A stretch of DNA of 47,071 nucleotides, from positions 1 to 47,071 of IMG/VR virus record IMGVR_UViG_3300005340_000015; one strand, given 5' to 3'. Position 1 is the first letter of the stretch. Every line of letters begins with the position of its first letter. Of the stretch, positions 14,649 to 22,378 are shown one piece after another. Position numbers and translations under genes: made by a program. The DNA comes from a virus. The notes below the pieces were generated by a model. That model searched no databases. It was not told where the DNA came from and saw only the letters and a program-made list of their open reading frames with translations.

Positions 14649-15230
14649 ATGAGCACCGCAACCGCATCAGAGGAGACGAAGGCGAAAACCGTGACCTTCA
14701 TCGCGAAGTCGCCTAATCAGGTGCTCACCCGCAAAAAGGTCCGCTACGTCTCTGACGGCGAAGGCGAGAAAACCGTCCTCGACGAACAGGAGTGGCTGAA
14801 CCGCCAGGAGGATCTCAATGAGCAGCGCGAAGCTCGCGGCGAGGAGCCGAAAGCTGTCGACCGCACTCCGTGGAAGGTCGAATTCGCGCATTCCATCTTC
14901 AAGACCGACGACGAGAAGCTGATTCTGTTCTTGCGGAATCACTGGCTCTACAACAACCCGGAAGGCTTCTGGGAGCTGGGCGCTGCGCCCGACGAGCCCC
15001 GTCCGACGGTCGATCAGCAGATGACCGCCATCGCAGAGGCGGCGGCGTCCGGCGACCTCCAGGGCGTCGAAGAGGTCATCGCAAAAGAGCAGGACACTCA
15101 CAAGCGCCCCTCGGTGCTCCAGGTCGCAGAAGCGGCCGCAACGAGACTGAGGGAGTTCGACACCGAGCCGGTGCCGGGTGCGTCTTCCGATTCCCACGGA
15201 GGCGACCCATCAACTGCCAGCAGCTCATAA
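14649..15230 (+). CDS. Structural-region hypothetical protein
   Basis: 193 residues from ATG 14649, preceded by AAAGGACAAGG; the frame upstream belongs to the capsid gene's shadow. N-terminal half: VTFIAKSPNQVLTRKKVRYV...KTVLDEQEW, then VEFAHSIFKTDDEKLILFLRNHWLYN. The C-terminal third is Ala/Glu-rich and ends in a Ser-rich tail. Proteins of this kind follow the major capsid gene in several SU10/P22-like phages, but I cannot assign a role. Overlaps the next gene by 22 bp. Confidence 0.7.
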   Translation: MSTATASEETKAKTVTFIAKSPNQVLTRKKVRYVSDGEGEKTVLDEQEWLNRQEDLNEQREARGEEPKAVDRTPWKVEFAHSIFKTDDEKLILFLRNHWLYNNPEGFWELGAAPDEPRPTVDQQMTAIAEAAASGDLQGVEEVIAKEQDTHKRPSVLQVAEAAATRLREFDTEPVPGASSDSHGGDPSTASSS

Positions 15231-15841
15231 GCCGGCTGAACGACTTCGCCGGGTTCGACCTCTCCTCATCCGAAGCCCGCGACCTCCTGAACGAGGCGCG
15301 GCGGCGGTTTGCGCTGAAGTCGAAGTACCCGCGCAAAGCCGCCGACATCGGCCCGACTGTCGCCGAACAGTCCTCCTACGACTGGCCGGCAGATCTCCTG
15401 CTCCCGCTCTCGCTCAGTCTTGGGACCGGCGATTCGTGGGAAGCGACCGATCCCGCAACCGTCCGGCGTTACGAAACGGGCTCGCTCTCCCTGCTGGCCG
15501 AAGGGGCGTATTACGAGGCTCCTGGTGAGGACGGACAGCGAAAGCTCATCCTCTACCCCGCTCCCGGTGCCGGCCTGGCGATCAACCTGGAATGGGTCTA
15601 CCGCCCAGCGCCGATGGTCGGCGACTCTGACGAACCGACGGAGATCCCGGAGGACTTCCATCCGGCGCTTCTCCCGGGTGCGTCGGCTACGTACTACGAG
15701 ACGGTGGAGGACAACCCGGAACTCGCGCAGCGCAACGCCGAACAGTTCGACCTCTGGGCCGGGGAACTCGTCCGCTACGACAACCAGCGTCGCGGCGGCT
15801 CCAATCCGTTCATGGTCCCGATCCTGGGGGTGTCGGCATGA
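15209..15841 (+). CDS. Head-tail adaptor-like protein with apparent ATC start
   Basis: About 210 residues. The frame has no ATG/GTG/TTG near its beginning. GGAGG (15198-15202) stands six bases before ATC 15209, which would start (M)NCQQLISRLNDFAGFDLSSSE. CTG 15236 is the only other nearby candidate. The domain has N-terminal helices (EARDLLNEARRRFALKSKY), then LLLPLSLSLGTG and YETVEDNPELAQRNAEQFD. This resembles the helical adaptor proteins that sit below the portal in podoviruses (P22 gp4 / T7 gp11 position). Function by position and helix pattern only. Confidence 0.7.
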   Translation: MNCQQLISRLNDFAGFDLSSSEARDLLNEARRRFALKSKYPRKAADIGPTVAEQSSYDWPADLLLPLSLSLGTGDSWEATDPATVRRYETGSLSLLAEGAYYEAPGEDGQRKLILYPAPGAGLAINLEWVYRPAPMVGDSDEPTEIPEDFHPALLPGASATYYETVEDNPELAQRNAEQFDLWAGELVRYDNQRRGGSNPFMVPILGVSA

Positions 15842-15978
15842 GGTGGTGGCAGAGGCTCCGGTGGCGGAGACAGCGGACGCTTGGCGGCGGTATTGCTGCT
15901 CTGGCGATCACCGGCAATGAACTGAGGGAAATGTCTATCACGACTCAACGGATCAAAGAGCACGAGGTGCGTCCGTGA
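15838..15978 (+). CDS. Small hypothetical protein
   Basis: 46 residues bracketed by an ATGA overlap at its start and a GTGA overlap at its end, which argues for translation. The N-terminus is Trp/Arg-rich (RWWQRLRWRRQR), followed by a short Gly/Ala-rich stretch and an acidic helix. Possibly a small virion or membrane-associated protein; no family recognised. Confidence 0.55.
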   Translation: MRWWQRLRWRRQRTLGGGIAALAITGNELREMSITTQRIKEHEVRP

Positions 15979-17753
15979 GCCCGGCCCTGCAGGAGCGCAT
16001 AGTGCAGGAGGACTGGTCCGAGGGCGAGGTGCAGGACGTAGCGCCTGCACTGATCTCTCCCGCTGGAGCGGCCAGGATGGTCAACGTCCTGCTCGACGAA
16101 GACGGCAACCCCTACCGGCGCGGTGGGACCACCTACGTCTCCAAAGAAGGCCTCGGCTCCTCCGGGCTCTCCTGGCTCTGGGCGGGCTACCTGAAGCCCG
16201 GACCCCGGACCCTCGTAGCCAACGGCTCTGACTTCGGAGTGCTCGGCTCTGACGGCGAATCCATCGTCAACCTCGGAGGGGTGGGTCTATCGGTGCCAAA
16301 GCAGGCGGCGGCTCTCCAGGATCTTCTTTACATCGGCGGCGGAACGCTGTATGGCGGCTCGCGGAAGTCAGCGGTCTACTCGACCGGCACCGTCACCGTG
16401 ACCAACGGCTCGAAAGTGGTCACCGGCTCGGGCACGACGTGGAACACGCTGGTCGATGCAGGGATGCTGTTACAGATCGGCAGCGAGCGGGCCTACGTTG
16501 TGGCCTCTGTCGACGCAACCAGTCAGATCACCCTTCGAGACGCCTATCAGGGCGCAACCGGCGGCGGGAAAAGCTACTCGCTGAATCCCGTTTTATCGGC
16601 ATCCTCGGGGCCTTACGGAACCTGGGACTACGTGACCGTTTGCGCCAACCGCTTCGTCTTTGTCGCCGGGCGGACGATCAAGTTCACGGAGGTCAACAAC
16701 CCTCACACCTTCACCAACAGCAAAGGCACCACGAACGAACACACGCTGCCCGAAGGCGAAGGGATCGGGCTGCGCAGCGTGGGGCAGACGGCCCTCATCT
16801 TCACCACGGCTGGGATCTGGACCCTCGACGGCCTGGCGCTCGACATCGTGGATGCGGCGGGCAACCCGCAGCACCGCCTCGAGCAGCTCTCCGGAGACAC
16901 CGTGCTCGCCGGCGCCAGCGGCCTCGCAGCCTCCGGTCAGCAGCTCGTCGTGCCGGGAGGCGACGGGATCTACCTGATGGACGGCGTGAGCCAGCCACGG
17001 CTCATCTCGCGCCCGGTCAACCGCACCTACCGCCGATACATCGCGGACGGCTACAGGCTCGGGCGGGCGGTGGTCTACCGAAACCACTACTTCCTGCCGA
17101 TCGTCAGCGGCACCGCCAAGGTGAAGGCGCTCTTGGTCTGCCGCCTCGACCGCCCGACCCGCGACCGCGAGCAGGTCGTATACCCGTGGTGTCACTTCAC
17201 GGGCGACGGAGGCGACGTCCCGGCGCTTGCGGTGCGGGCCTCGACTGACCCCCAGCAGCCCGAACTCCTAGGTGTGCAGAGCAGCGAACCGTCCCGGGTT
17301 GTCGACTGCTCGGGCTACTTCGACCCCAGCGCCGCCAACAAGAACGACGCAGACGGATCGACCTTCGACCTCGACATTGTGAGCCGGGACTACGAAACCG
17401 GAAGCGGCACGATCAACAGCGTTCGGGCGGTGAGGCCTCGGTACGAGCTGGTGGACGCCGCATCCGATGATCCGGAACTTCAGATCAGCTACGCCACCGG
17501 CTCTGCGACTTCGGGGGGCGCTCGATTCGGTCACGCGACGTTCGGCAACGCGAAATTCGGTTCGGACCTGGGGGCGTCGTTCGTCGTCGTCGGGAATGTC
17601 GGGACGAGTGACGGGCGGAACCCTGTGCCCCTGCGGATGAAGCCGCGGGCCCGTTACATGCGCGTCCGCATCAAAGGTGTCGGTCCGGCCGCTCGGTGCG
17701 CGCTCCGGTCCCTATCCCTCTCGATCCGGCCAAGCGGGGCGGTGCGCAGATGA
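15975..17753 (+). CDS. Tail nozzle / tail stabilisation protein, beta-propeller-like
   Basis: 592 residues from GTG 15975. The N-terminus GEVQDVAPALISPAGAARMVNVLLDEDGNPYRRGG is the typical opening of podovirus tail-nozzle proteins (P22 gp10 / T7 gp12 class). Repeated beta blades follow: FVFVAGRTIKFTEVNNPHTF, LRSVGQTALIFTTAGIWTL, GGDGIYLMDGVSQPRLIS. The C-terminus is a beta sandwich (FGHATFGNAKFG...RYMRVRIKGVG). It would form the distal tail tube and carry the fibres encoded downstream. Good agreement in size and order. Confidence 0.82.
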   Translation: MSPALQERIVQEDWSEGEVQDVAPALISPAGAARMVNVLLDEDGNPYRRGGTTYVSKEGLGSSGLSWLWAGYLKPGPRTLVANGSDFGVLGSDGESIVNLGGVGLSVPKQAAALQDLLYIGGGTLYGGSRKSAVYSTGTVTVTNGSKVVTGSGTTWNTLVDAGMLLQIGSERAYVVASVDATSQITLRDAYQGATGGGKSYSLNPVLSASSGPYGTWDYVTVCANRFVFVAGRTIKFTEVNNPHTFTNSKGTTNEHTLPEGEGIGLRSVGQTALIFTTAGIWTLDGLALDIVDAAGNPQHRLEQLSGDTVLAGASGLAASGQQLVVPGGDGIYLMDGVSQPRLISRPVNRTYRRYIADGYRLGRAVVYRNHYFLPIVSGTAKVKALLVCRLDRPTRDREQVVYPWCHFTGDGGDVPALAVRASTDPQQPELLGVQSSEPSRVVDCSGYFDPSAANKNDADGSTFDLDIVSRDYETGSGTINSVRAVRPRYELVDAASDDPELQISYATGSATSGGARFGHATFGNAKFGSDLGASFVVVGNVGTSDGRNPVPLRMKPRARYMRVRIKGVGPAARCALRSLSLSIRPSGAVRR

Positions 17754-18268
17754 GCTGGTTCAGCCGAAAACGCTCCTTCGTCGAAGACACGGACATCCTC
17801 GCTCCGGACTTCGAGGCGGAATTCGACAACATCGCCGAAGCCCTCAACTCGCTCGTAGGCAGCGGTCGGATCGCCTCCTCCAAATCGCAGGAAGTACATC
17901 CGGGGACGTTTACCGAAGAGATTGATGTCTCGGGCGCAACCGTGACGTTCACTCTTGCGCGGCCGAGCGTCGTCATCGTCACGACCGCATTCGACCTACA
18001 GATGAACGCCGGCACCGGATCGGGGAAGGCTTTCGTGCAGGGCAAGCTGAATGTCGATGGGAGCAACCAGGGCACGGGGGCGGAGTTGGGGGTGGCTCCC
18101 TTGGGGTTCATCCAGGCAACGATCGGTGAGGCCTACCGCCTCCAGCTCGGAGCCGGCGCTCACACGCTCAAGCTTCGGTTGGGGTGTACCGCCGAAGGAC
18201 CCGCGACCTCGGCTGAGAACTTGCACGCCTCAGCGACCTTCTTCTACTACCCCGATCCGGAACCCTGA
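17750..18268 (+). CDS. Tail-associated protein
   Basis: 172 residues from ATG 17750 (ATGA overlap); the frame beginning at 17696 is inside the nozzle gene. The N-terminus SFVEDTDILAPDFEAEFDNIAEALNSL resembles the virion-anchoring helix of short tail proteins. The rest is a beta sandwich (VTFTLARPSVVIVTTAFDLQM...AHTLKLRLGC). It may be a short fibre or a fibre-attachment adaptor. One base overlaps the fibre gene. Confidence 0.65.
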   Translation: MSWFSRKRSFVEDTDILAPDFEAEFDNIAEALNSLVGSGRIASSKSQEVHPGTFTEEIDVSGATVTFTLARPSVVIVTTAFDLQMNAGTGSGKAFVQGKLNVDGSNQGTGAELGVAPLGFIQATIGEAYRLQLGAGAHTLKLRLGCTAEGPATSAENLHASATFFYYPDPEP

Positions 18269-20181
18269 TGGGCATCGGCCTGATTGAAAACGAAGCCGAT
18301 CTGCAGCGCTGGTTGCGGGACCAGCTGCGCCTCCCCGACACGCTTCCAGCGGGCGGCGTCAGCGGGTCGGTCATCACGGTCGAAACGATCACGGGCGAAC
18401 GCATCCTCCCCCGGACTCTCAAGGGCAATCTCCTGGTCGAAGGCACGATTACCGCCGAAGAGATCGAAGCTCACACGATCACGGGTGAACTGATCGCGGC
18501 TCACACGATCACCGCCGAAAACATCGCCGCGGGGACCATCACGGCGGCTGAGATCGAAGCGGGCTCCATCACCACCGCACTCCTGGCCGCCGGTGCAATC
18601 ACGGCCGAAAAAGTCCAGACCGGGACTCTCACCGCTGCCCAAATCGAAGCTGGCTCGATCACTGGCGACAGGCTGAAAGCCAACACGATCGAAGCGGGTC
18701 AGATCAAAGCAGGGACGATCACCGCTACCGAGATCGCCGCTGGAACCATCGTCGCCGGCAACATTAAAGCCGGAACGATTACCGGCACGCTGATCGCCGC
18801 CACGACGATCACGGGCGAAAAGATCGCCGCGCACACCATCTCGGCCGGGAACATCGTCTCAGGCACGATCACCTCCGCGGAGATCGCCTCGGGGACCATC
18901 ACCGGGGGGAACATCGCATCGGGCACCGTTACGGCCTCGAACATCAGCGTCTCCAAACTCTCGGCCTTGAGCGCCGACCTGGGGGAAATCACCGCCGGGA
19001 CCGTCACCGGGGCGACCCTGCGGACCGCCTCCAGCGGCAACCGCGTCGTCATCGACTCGACCGGGCTTCACGCCTACAAAGGGGTCTCGACCGCAGTCCT
19101 CGACTTCAATATCGAAAGCGGCAACCTGAAAATCAAGGGGACGATCGAAGAAGGCTCGACGATCCCCGCTCCCACGATCACCGGCCTGTTGACGAACGCC
19201 CAGATCGAAGCCATCGCAGCGGCCAAGATCACCGGGACGCTGATCGAAACCCAGATCGGCAACGAAGCGATCTCCACCGGGAAGCTCGCGGCCAACGCCG
19301 TCACCTCGGCCAAGATCGCGGCGGAAACGATCACCGCCGAAGACATCGCCGCCGGGACGATCACCGGGACCCAGATCAAAGCCGAAACCATTACGGCGTC
19401 TCAGATCAAAGCGAGCACCATCACCACGACGCAGATCGCAGCCGGCACCATCCTCGGCGAAGACATCGCGGCGACCACGATCACCGGGTCGAACATCGCG
19501 GCCGAAACCATCACTGGGGCGAAGATCGCGGCCACCACGATCACCGCCGGGAAACTGAACGTCTCCGAACTCTCAGCGATCACGGCGAACCTGGGAACGG
19601 TGAGCGCTGGTTCCATCACGGGGGTCTCCATCTCGACCCTGACCTCGTTCTCACTCAAAGAGGCTGGAGCGGAAGCGGGCGCAGCGGAAAACTGGGTTAG
19701 GTGGCGGGAAGGCGCGGAAGACCGCCAAAAGATTTTCGGCGCCCAGTACGGAGAAGGGCATCATCTCCGTCTGGAAAGCAAGGGAGGTTCGGAATTCTCC
19801 CAGGTCTTTCTAGACCTCAACTCCAAAAAAACGACGGCCGGTAGTCAGATCAGAGCATGGATCAATGGAGTTGAAAAGACGGTAATGGAAGATGGAGAGA
19901 AGTCGTCCTTCCTCCAGCTCACCGAAACCGCCAAGCGGAAGGTTGTCTTCGGCGAATCGACCCTCAAATGGTCGTCTTCTGTCGAATCGGAAACCAAGAG
20001 CATTACGCATGGGCTAGGGGCAAAACCTGTTTTTGTGGGCCTAACTCTTGAGGCTGCGACCGGAACCACCGTGATTCAGCTTCGGACCACCGAACGGACT
20101 TCTACGGTCTTCAAAGTGTTCGGCAACTCGACCAGCTCGCTCAATACCACCTTGGCATTTACTTGGTTCGCAATCGGATAA
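18268..20181 (+). CDS. Tail fibre with decapeptide repeats
   Basis: 637 residues. A short N-terminal helix (LIENEADLQRWLRDQLRLP) is the likely anchor. Residues ~41-230 are about 19 consecutive 10-residue repeats of the type T-I-T-x-x-x-I-x-A-G without a single insertion. A joining module follows (NRVVIDSTGLHAYKG...VLDFNIESG), then ~11 more repeats at ~331-435, and a distinct C-terminal domain of ~185 residues, rich in aromatic and charged residues, probably the receptor-binding tip. Both repeat blocks end in the same cap motif (VSxLSAxxAxLGxxxAGxxTG). The repeat suggests a triple-stranded or single beta-helix shaft. Confidence 0.85.
   Translation: MGIGLIENEADLQRWLRDQLRLPDTLPAGGVSGSVITVETITGERILPRTLKGNLLVEGTITAEEIEAHTITGELIAAHTITAENIAAGTITAAEIEAGSITTALLAAGAITAEKVQTGTLTAAQIEAGSITGDRLKANTIEAGQIKAGTITATEIAAGTIVAGNIKAGTITGTLIAATTITGEKIAAHTISAGNIVSGTITSAEIASGTITGGNIASGTVTASNISVSKLSALSADLGEITAGTVTGATLRTASSGNRVVIDSTGLHAYKGVSTAVLDFNIESGNLKIKGTIEEGSTIPAPTITGLLTNAQIEAIAAAKITGTLIETQIGNEAISTGKLAANAVTSAKIAAETITAEDIAAGTITGTQIKAETITASQIKASTITTTQIAAGTILGEDIAATTITGSNIAAETITGAKIAATTITAGKLNVSELSAITANLGTVSAGSITGVSISTLTSFSLKEAGAEAGAAENWVRWREGAEDRQKIFGAQYGEGHHLRLESKGGSEFSQVFLDLNSKKTTAGSQIRAWINGVEKTVMEDGEKSSFLQLTETAKRKVVFGESTLKWSSSVESETKSITHGLGAKPVFVGLTLEAATGTTVIQLRTTERTSTVFKVFGNSTSSLNTTLAFTWFAIG
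18388..18957 (+). repeat. 30-bp coding tandem repeat, block A
   Basis: About 19 units of 30 bp in strict register encode xITxxxIxAGT decapeptides of the fibre shaft. Units differ at many third positions but keep ATC and GGC/GGG words such as GGGACCATCAC and GCCGAAAACATCG. Such arrays expand and contract by recombination or slippage, giving fibre-length variation. Confidence 0.8.
19270..19572 (+). repeat. 30-bp coding tandem repeat, block B
   Basis: About ten to eleven further 30-bp units (ACGATCACCGCCGAAGACAT-like words) encode the second decapeptide array of the fibre. It is related to block A but more homogeneous at DNA level, suggesting later duplication of a shaft segment together with its cap. 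Confidence 0.75.
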
Positions 20182-20190
20182 GGAGGAGAA

Positions 20191-20403
20191 GTGGCGCAAC
20201 GCAAACGGAAATCGACTCGGCAGGACACCAAACCTCGGACGCCCAAAGACGAAGCGGCGAACCAACCCATCGACGGCATCCTCGTCGCGGTAGCGGGTGA
20301 CTCGCGCAAAATCCAAGTGCTCGGCGAGACGAAGGTGACTGAGGCCCCGACGCTGCTCCGACAGGCGGCCAAGGATGTCGAACGGGAGCTAAGGATCGAC
20401 TAA
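20191..20403 (+). CDS. Small basic protein after the fibre gene
   Basis: 70 residues from GTG 20191 with a strong AAGGAGGAGAA. The first ~25 residues are Lys/Arg/Thr-rich and disordered. The remainder (GILVAVAGDSRKIQVLGETKVTEAPTLLRQAAKDVERELRI) could fold as a small alpha/beta unit. Could be a virion protein or fibre chaperone; not recognised. Confidence 0.65.
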   Translation: MAQRKRKSTRQDTKPRTPKDEAANQPIDGILVAVAGDSRKIQVLGETKVTEAPTLLRQAAKDVERELRID

Positions 20404-20405
20404 AG

Positions 20406-21338
20406 ATGGCGCAGTACGGGAACGCAAAAAAGTGGGGATGGCATCCGCCTCGGGTGCCCCGTGCTGCAGTTGGACCGGGGCTGCCAATCATCGGAGTCCC
20501 ACACCCGCATCCCGTCGGTGATCCAGGTGCGGCTGGTCTTGTGCAGCCGCCTTCAATGACGTTCGATCCTGCTCTTGAGGCTCAGCGCCGAGCGGCGCAG
20601 CGGGGCCTCGAAGACACCGAAGCGGACGTTAAAACCAAAAAGCACTTCGCTGAGAAGGATCTTGAACTGGCGCTACGCGGTATCCGCACCAACACCACGC
20701 ACAAGCGCCAGGACCTCAACCGCAGCTTCACCCGCGGCACTGAGAAGCTCGCCAACCAGGAAGCCGACACCACCCGCAACGCCGAACGCCAACAGCAGGA
20801 CTTCCATGTCCGCCTTGCTGACATCGGTCGCCAGTTCGCCGAACTCGGCCACCGGCAAAGCGAAGGCGCGAACGTCGCAGGAGTGAACGACGCAGGGACC
20901 GCAGCAGCATCGGCGGCGGCTCGGGGAGCGAACCAGTTCCGCGCGGAAGCCCCGATTCACACCGCAGAAGGGCGACTGCACGAAGACCTGATGACCGCGC
21001 TCGATCGCATCGCCTCCGCGCACGGGCAGCTGGAAAGCGACCACTCGCTCAGCCTCAACCGCCTCAAACAGGACCGCAACATCCAACGGCGCGAAGCCCA
21101 CCGCGAAACTGGCCGCAGTGAGTTCGGCTGGGGACGCGAAGAGGAACGGGCGCGGCGGGAGGCTGCGATCGCCGATACCAATCTGCTCGAAGAGGAGATC
21201 TACCAGGCCCGTCAGAACCACCCGGGGGCGTTCAGCACCACCGGGGCTCACAACGGACAGACGGCCGGGCCAGCCCAACGGGCCCCCAAACCTGCTGTTG
21301 GTCAGGCCGCCCCAGCCCAGAGAAGGAGGAAACGCTGA
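20406..21338 (+). CDS. Internal virion protein A (coiled-coil, putative)
   Basis: 310 residues. After a Pro/Gly-rich, HPHPVG-containing N-terminus (to ~50), residues ~55-275 are almost continuously helical with coiled-coil character (EAQRRAAQRGLEDTEADVK..., GAAASAAARGANQF-type Ala stretch in the middle). The end is a disordered Pro/Gln/Arg tail. Three such proteins in a row after the tail genes match the ejection-protein cluster of podoviruses, whose products form a channel for DNA entry. Assigned by position and composition. Confidence 0.62.
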   Translation: MAQYGNAKKWGWHPPRVPRAAVGPGLPIIGVPHPHPVGDPGAAGLVQPPSMTFDPALEAQRRAAQRGLEDTEADVKTKKHFAEKDLELALRGIRTNTTHKRQDLNRSFTRGTEKLANQEADTTRNAERQQQDFHVRLADIGRQFAELGHRQSEGANVAGVNDAGTAAASAAARGANQFRAEAPIHTAEGRLHEDLMTALDRIASAHGQLESDHSLSLNRLKQDRNIQRREAHRETGRSEFGWGREEERARREAAIADTNLLEEEIYQARQNHPGAFSTTGAHNGQTAGPAQRAPKPAVGQAAPAQRRRKR

Positions 21339-22168
21339 TGGCTCGCATCCCGACGGTCGGCACGAAGGAACTGCATACCGCCCAACTCTCGCCCCGCGAG
21401 CGCCGCATCCTGCACCGGAGGGCCAGAAAGGCAAACCAGCGCGAGTACGCACCAGTGATTGCCGCTGACAAGCAGGCTTTCGGGATCGCCAACCGCGCCT
21501 ACGGTCGGGAAGCGAGTTCTGTGCAGGGCGCTGCCTCGATGACGGAGGACATGCTGGCGCAGGCGCTCCGCGGTCTTAAGGCATCAGGTCTCTCCGGTTC
21601 CTATCTACGGCAGGCGGTCAACGAGCTCAGCTCGCGCCAAGGCGATGCCGCCTCCGCGATTCCCTTCCTGCTCAGCGACGCTCGCGAACAGCGTTCGACC
21701 GCGATGACCGAAGCTCAGCAGCAGCTCGCGCAGGACCGGGGCGAAATGAAGAAGGGCGTCGCTGAAGATTTCGACCAACTCCTCAAGGAAGGTCGGACCG
21801 CCGCCTCCGGGTACCTCAAGGAACAGCAGGCAAAGCGGGAAGCCGAAGCCGAAGAACACGGCGACGGGCAGTTTGACCCGACCAGTATTGAGAACGCGAA
21901 GCTCGCGCTCAAGGACGCACTCGCCGCATGGGCGAAGAACCCGATGGTGGAAGGGTCCGAAGGCGAAGAAATTCCTCTCCGACAACTGAATCCTCTTCGC
22001 ACGAAGGAACAGTGGCTCAGCTTCGCTGCGGGCTTGGAGAAGCAATACGACGGGTTCGGCCTTGCCGAAATTAACCACGTCATCCAGCAGCTCCTATCCG
22101 ACCGCAAACGGAAGGAACACGAAGGCCGTTTGCCTCAACCCGGCGTGCCCGGTCCCGGCAGGGGATAG
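21338..22168 (+). CDS. Internal virion protein B (putative) with tag-like C-terminus
   Basis: 276 residues with AGAAGGAGGAAA before the ATG. The N-terminus is basic (SPRERRILHRRARKANQREY), the middle is helical with an Ala/Gln-rich coiled coil, and the C-terminal domain (PLRTKEQWLSFAAGLEKQYDGFGLAEINHVIQQLL) is globular. It ends in EHEGRLPQPGVPGPGRG, the same core motif that opens the next two virion proteins. Probably an ejection protein, because it shares that tag and gene cluster. Confidence 0.62.
   Translation: MARIPTVGTKELHTAQLSPRERRILHRRARKANQREYAPVIAADKQAFGIANRAYGREASSVQGAASMTEDMLAQALRGLKASGLSGSYLRQAVNELSSRQGDAASAIPFLLSDAREQRSTAMTEAQQQLAQDRGEMKKGVAEDFDQLLKEGRTAASGYLKEQQAKREAEAEEHGDGQFDPTSIENAKLALKDALAAWAKNPMVEGSEGEEIPLRQLNPLRTKEQWLSFAAGLEKQYDGFGLAEINHVIQQLLSDRKRKEHEGRLPQPGVPGPGRG
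22118..22164 (+). repeat. Copy 1 of the HEGRLPQPGVP-coding repeat
   Basis: The 3' end of the 276-residue gene encodes HEGRLPQPGVP. Related DNA (CACGAAGGCC followed by a Pro-Gln-Pro-Gly-Val-Pro coding run) recurs at 22200 and 26032, where it lies at the N-terminus of two other virion proteins. Confidence 0.8.
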
Positions 22169-22172
22169 ACCC

Positions 22173-22378
22173 GTGCCCTCCACCCGCTCCCGCCGAATGC
22201 ACGAAGGCCGCCTTCCCCAGCCGGGGGTGCCAGCCGGCCCGCGCAACTCTCCCCGCCCCTCTCGGCACAGCGGCGGAACGTCCGGCGACCTCTCGGTGCC
22301 CGGCTACAAGCCCAAGACGCCGGTGGTCCCGTACAACCCGAGCGCCCCGCCGACGCCGGTTCAGCGGCATATCCGAAG
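22173..22378 (+). repeat. Shared virion-leader coding repeat, copy 2
   Basis: About 200 bp at the start of the giant gene are clearly similar (roughly four of five bases by eye) to 26005-26211, mainly differing at third codon positions. The encoded leaders share the order RMHEGRLPQPGVPAGPRNSP, SRHSGGTSGD and PKTPVVPYNPSAPPTPVQ. Purifying selection at protein level is implied. Confidence 0.85.

Noticed and set aside
18388-19572. CRISPR-like array of about 30-bp units
   Set aside because: The units are in-frame coding repeats of the tail fibre with no spacers.
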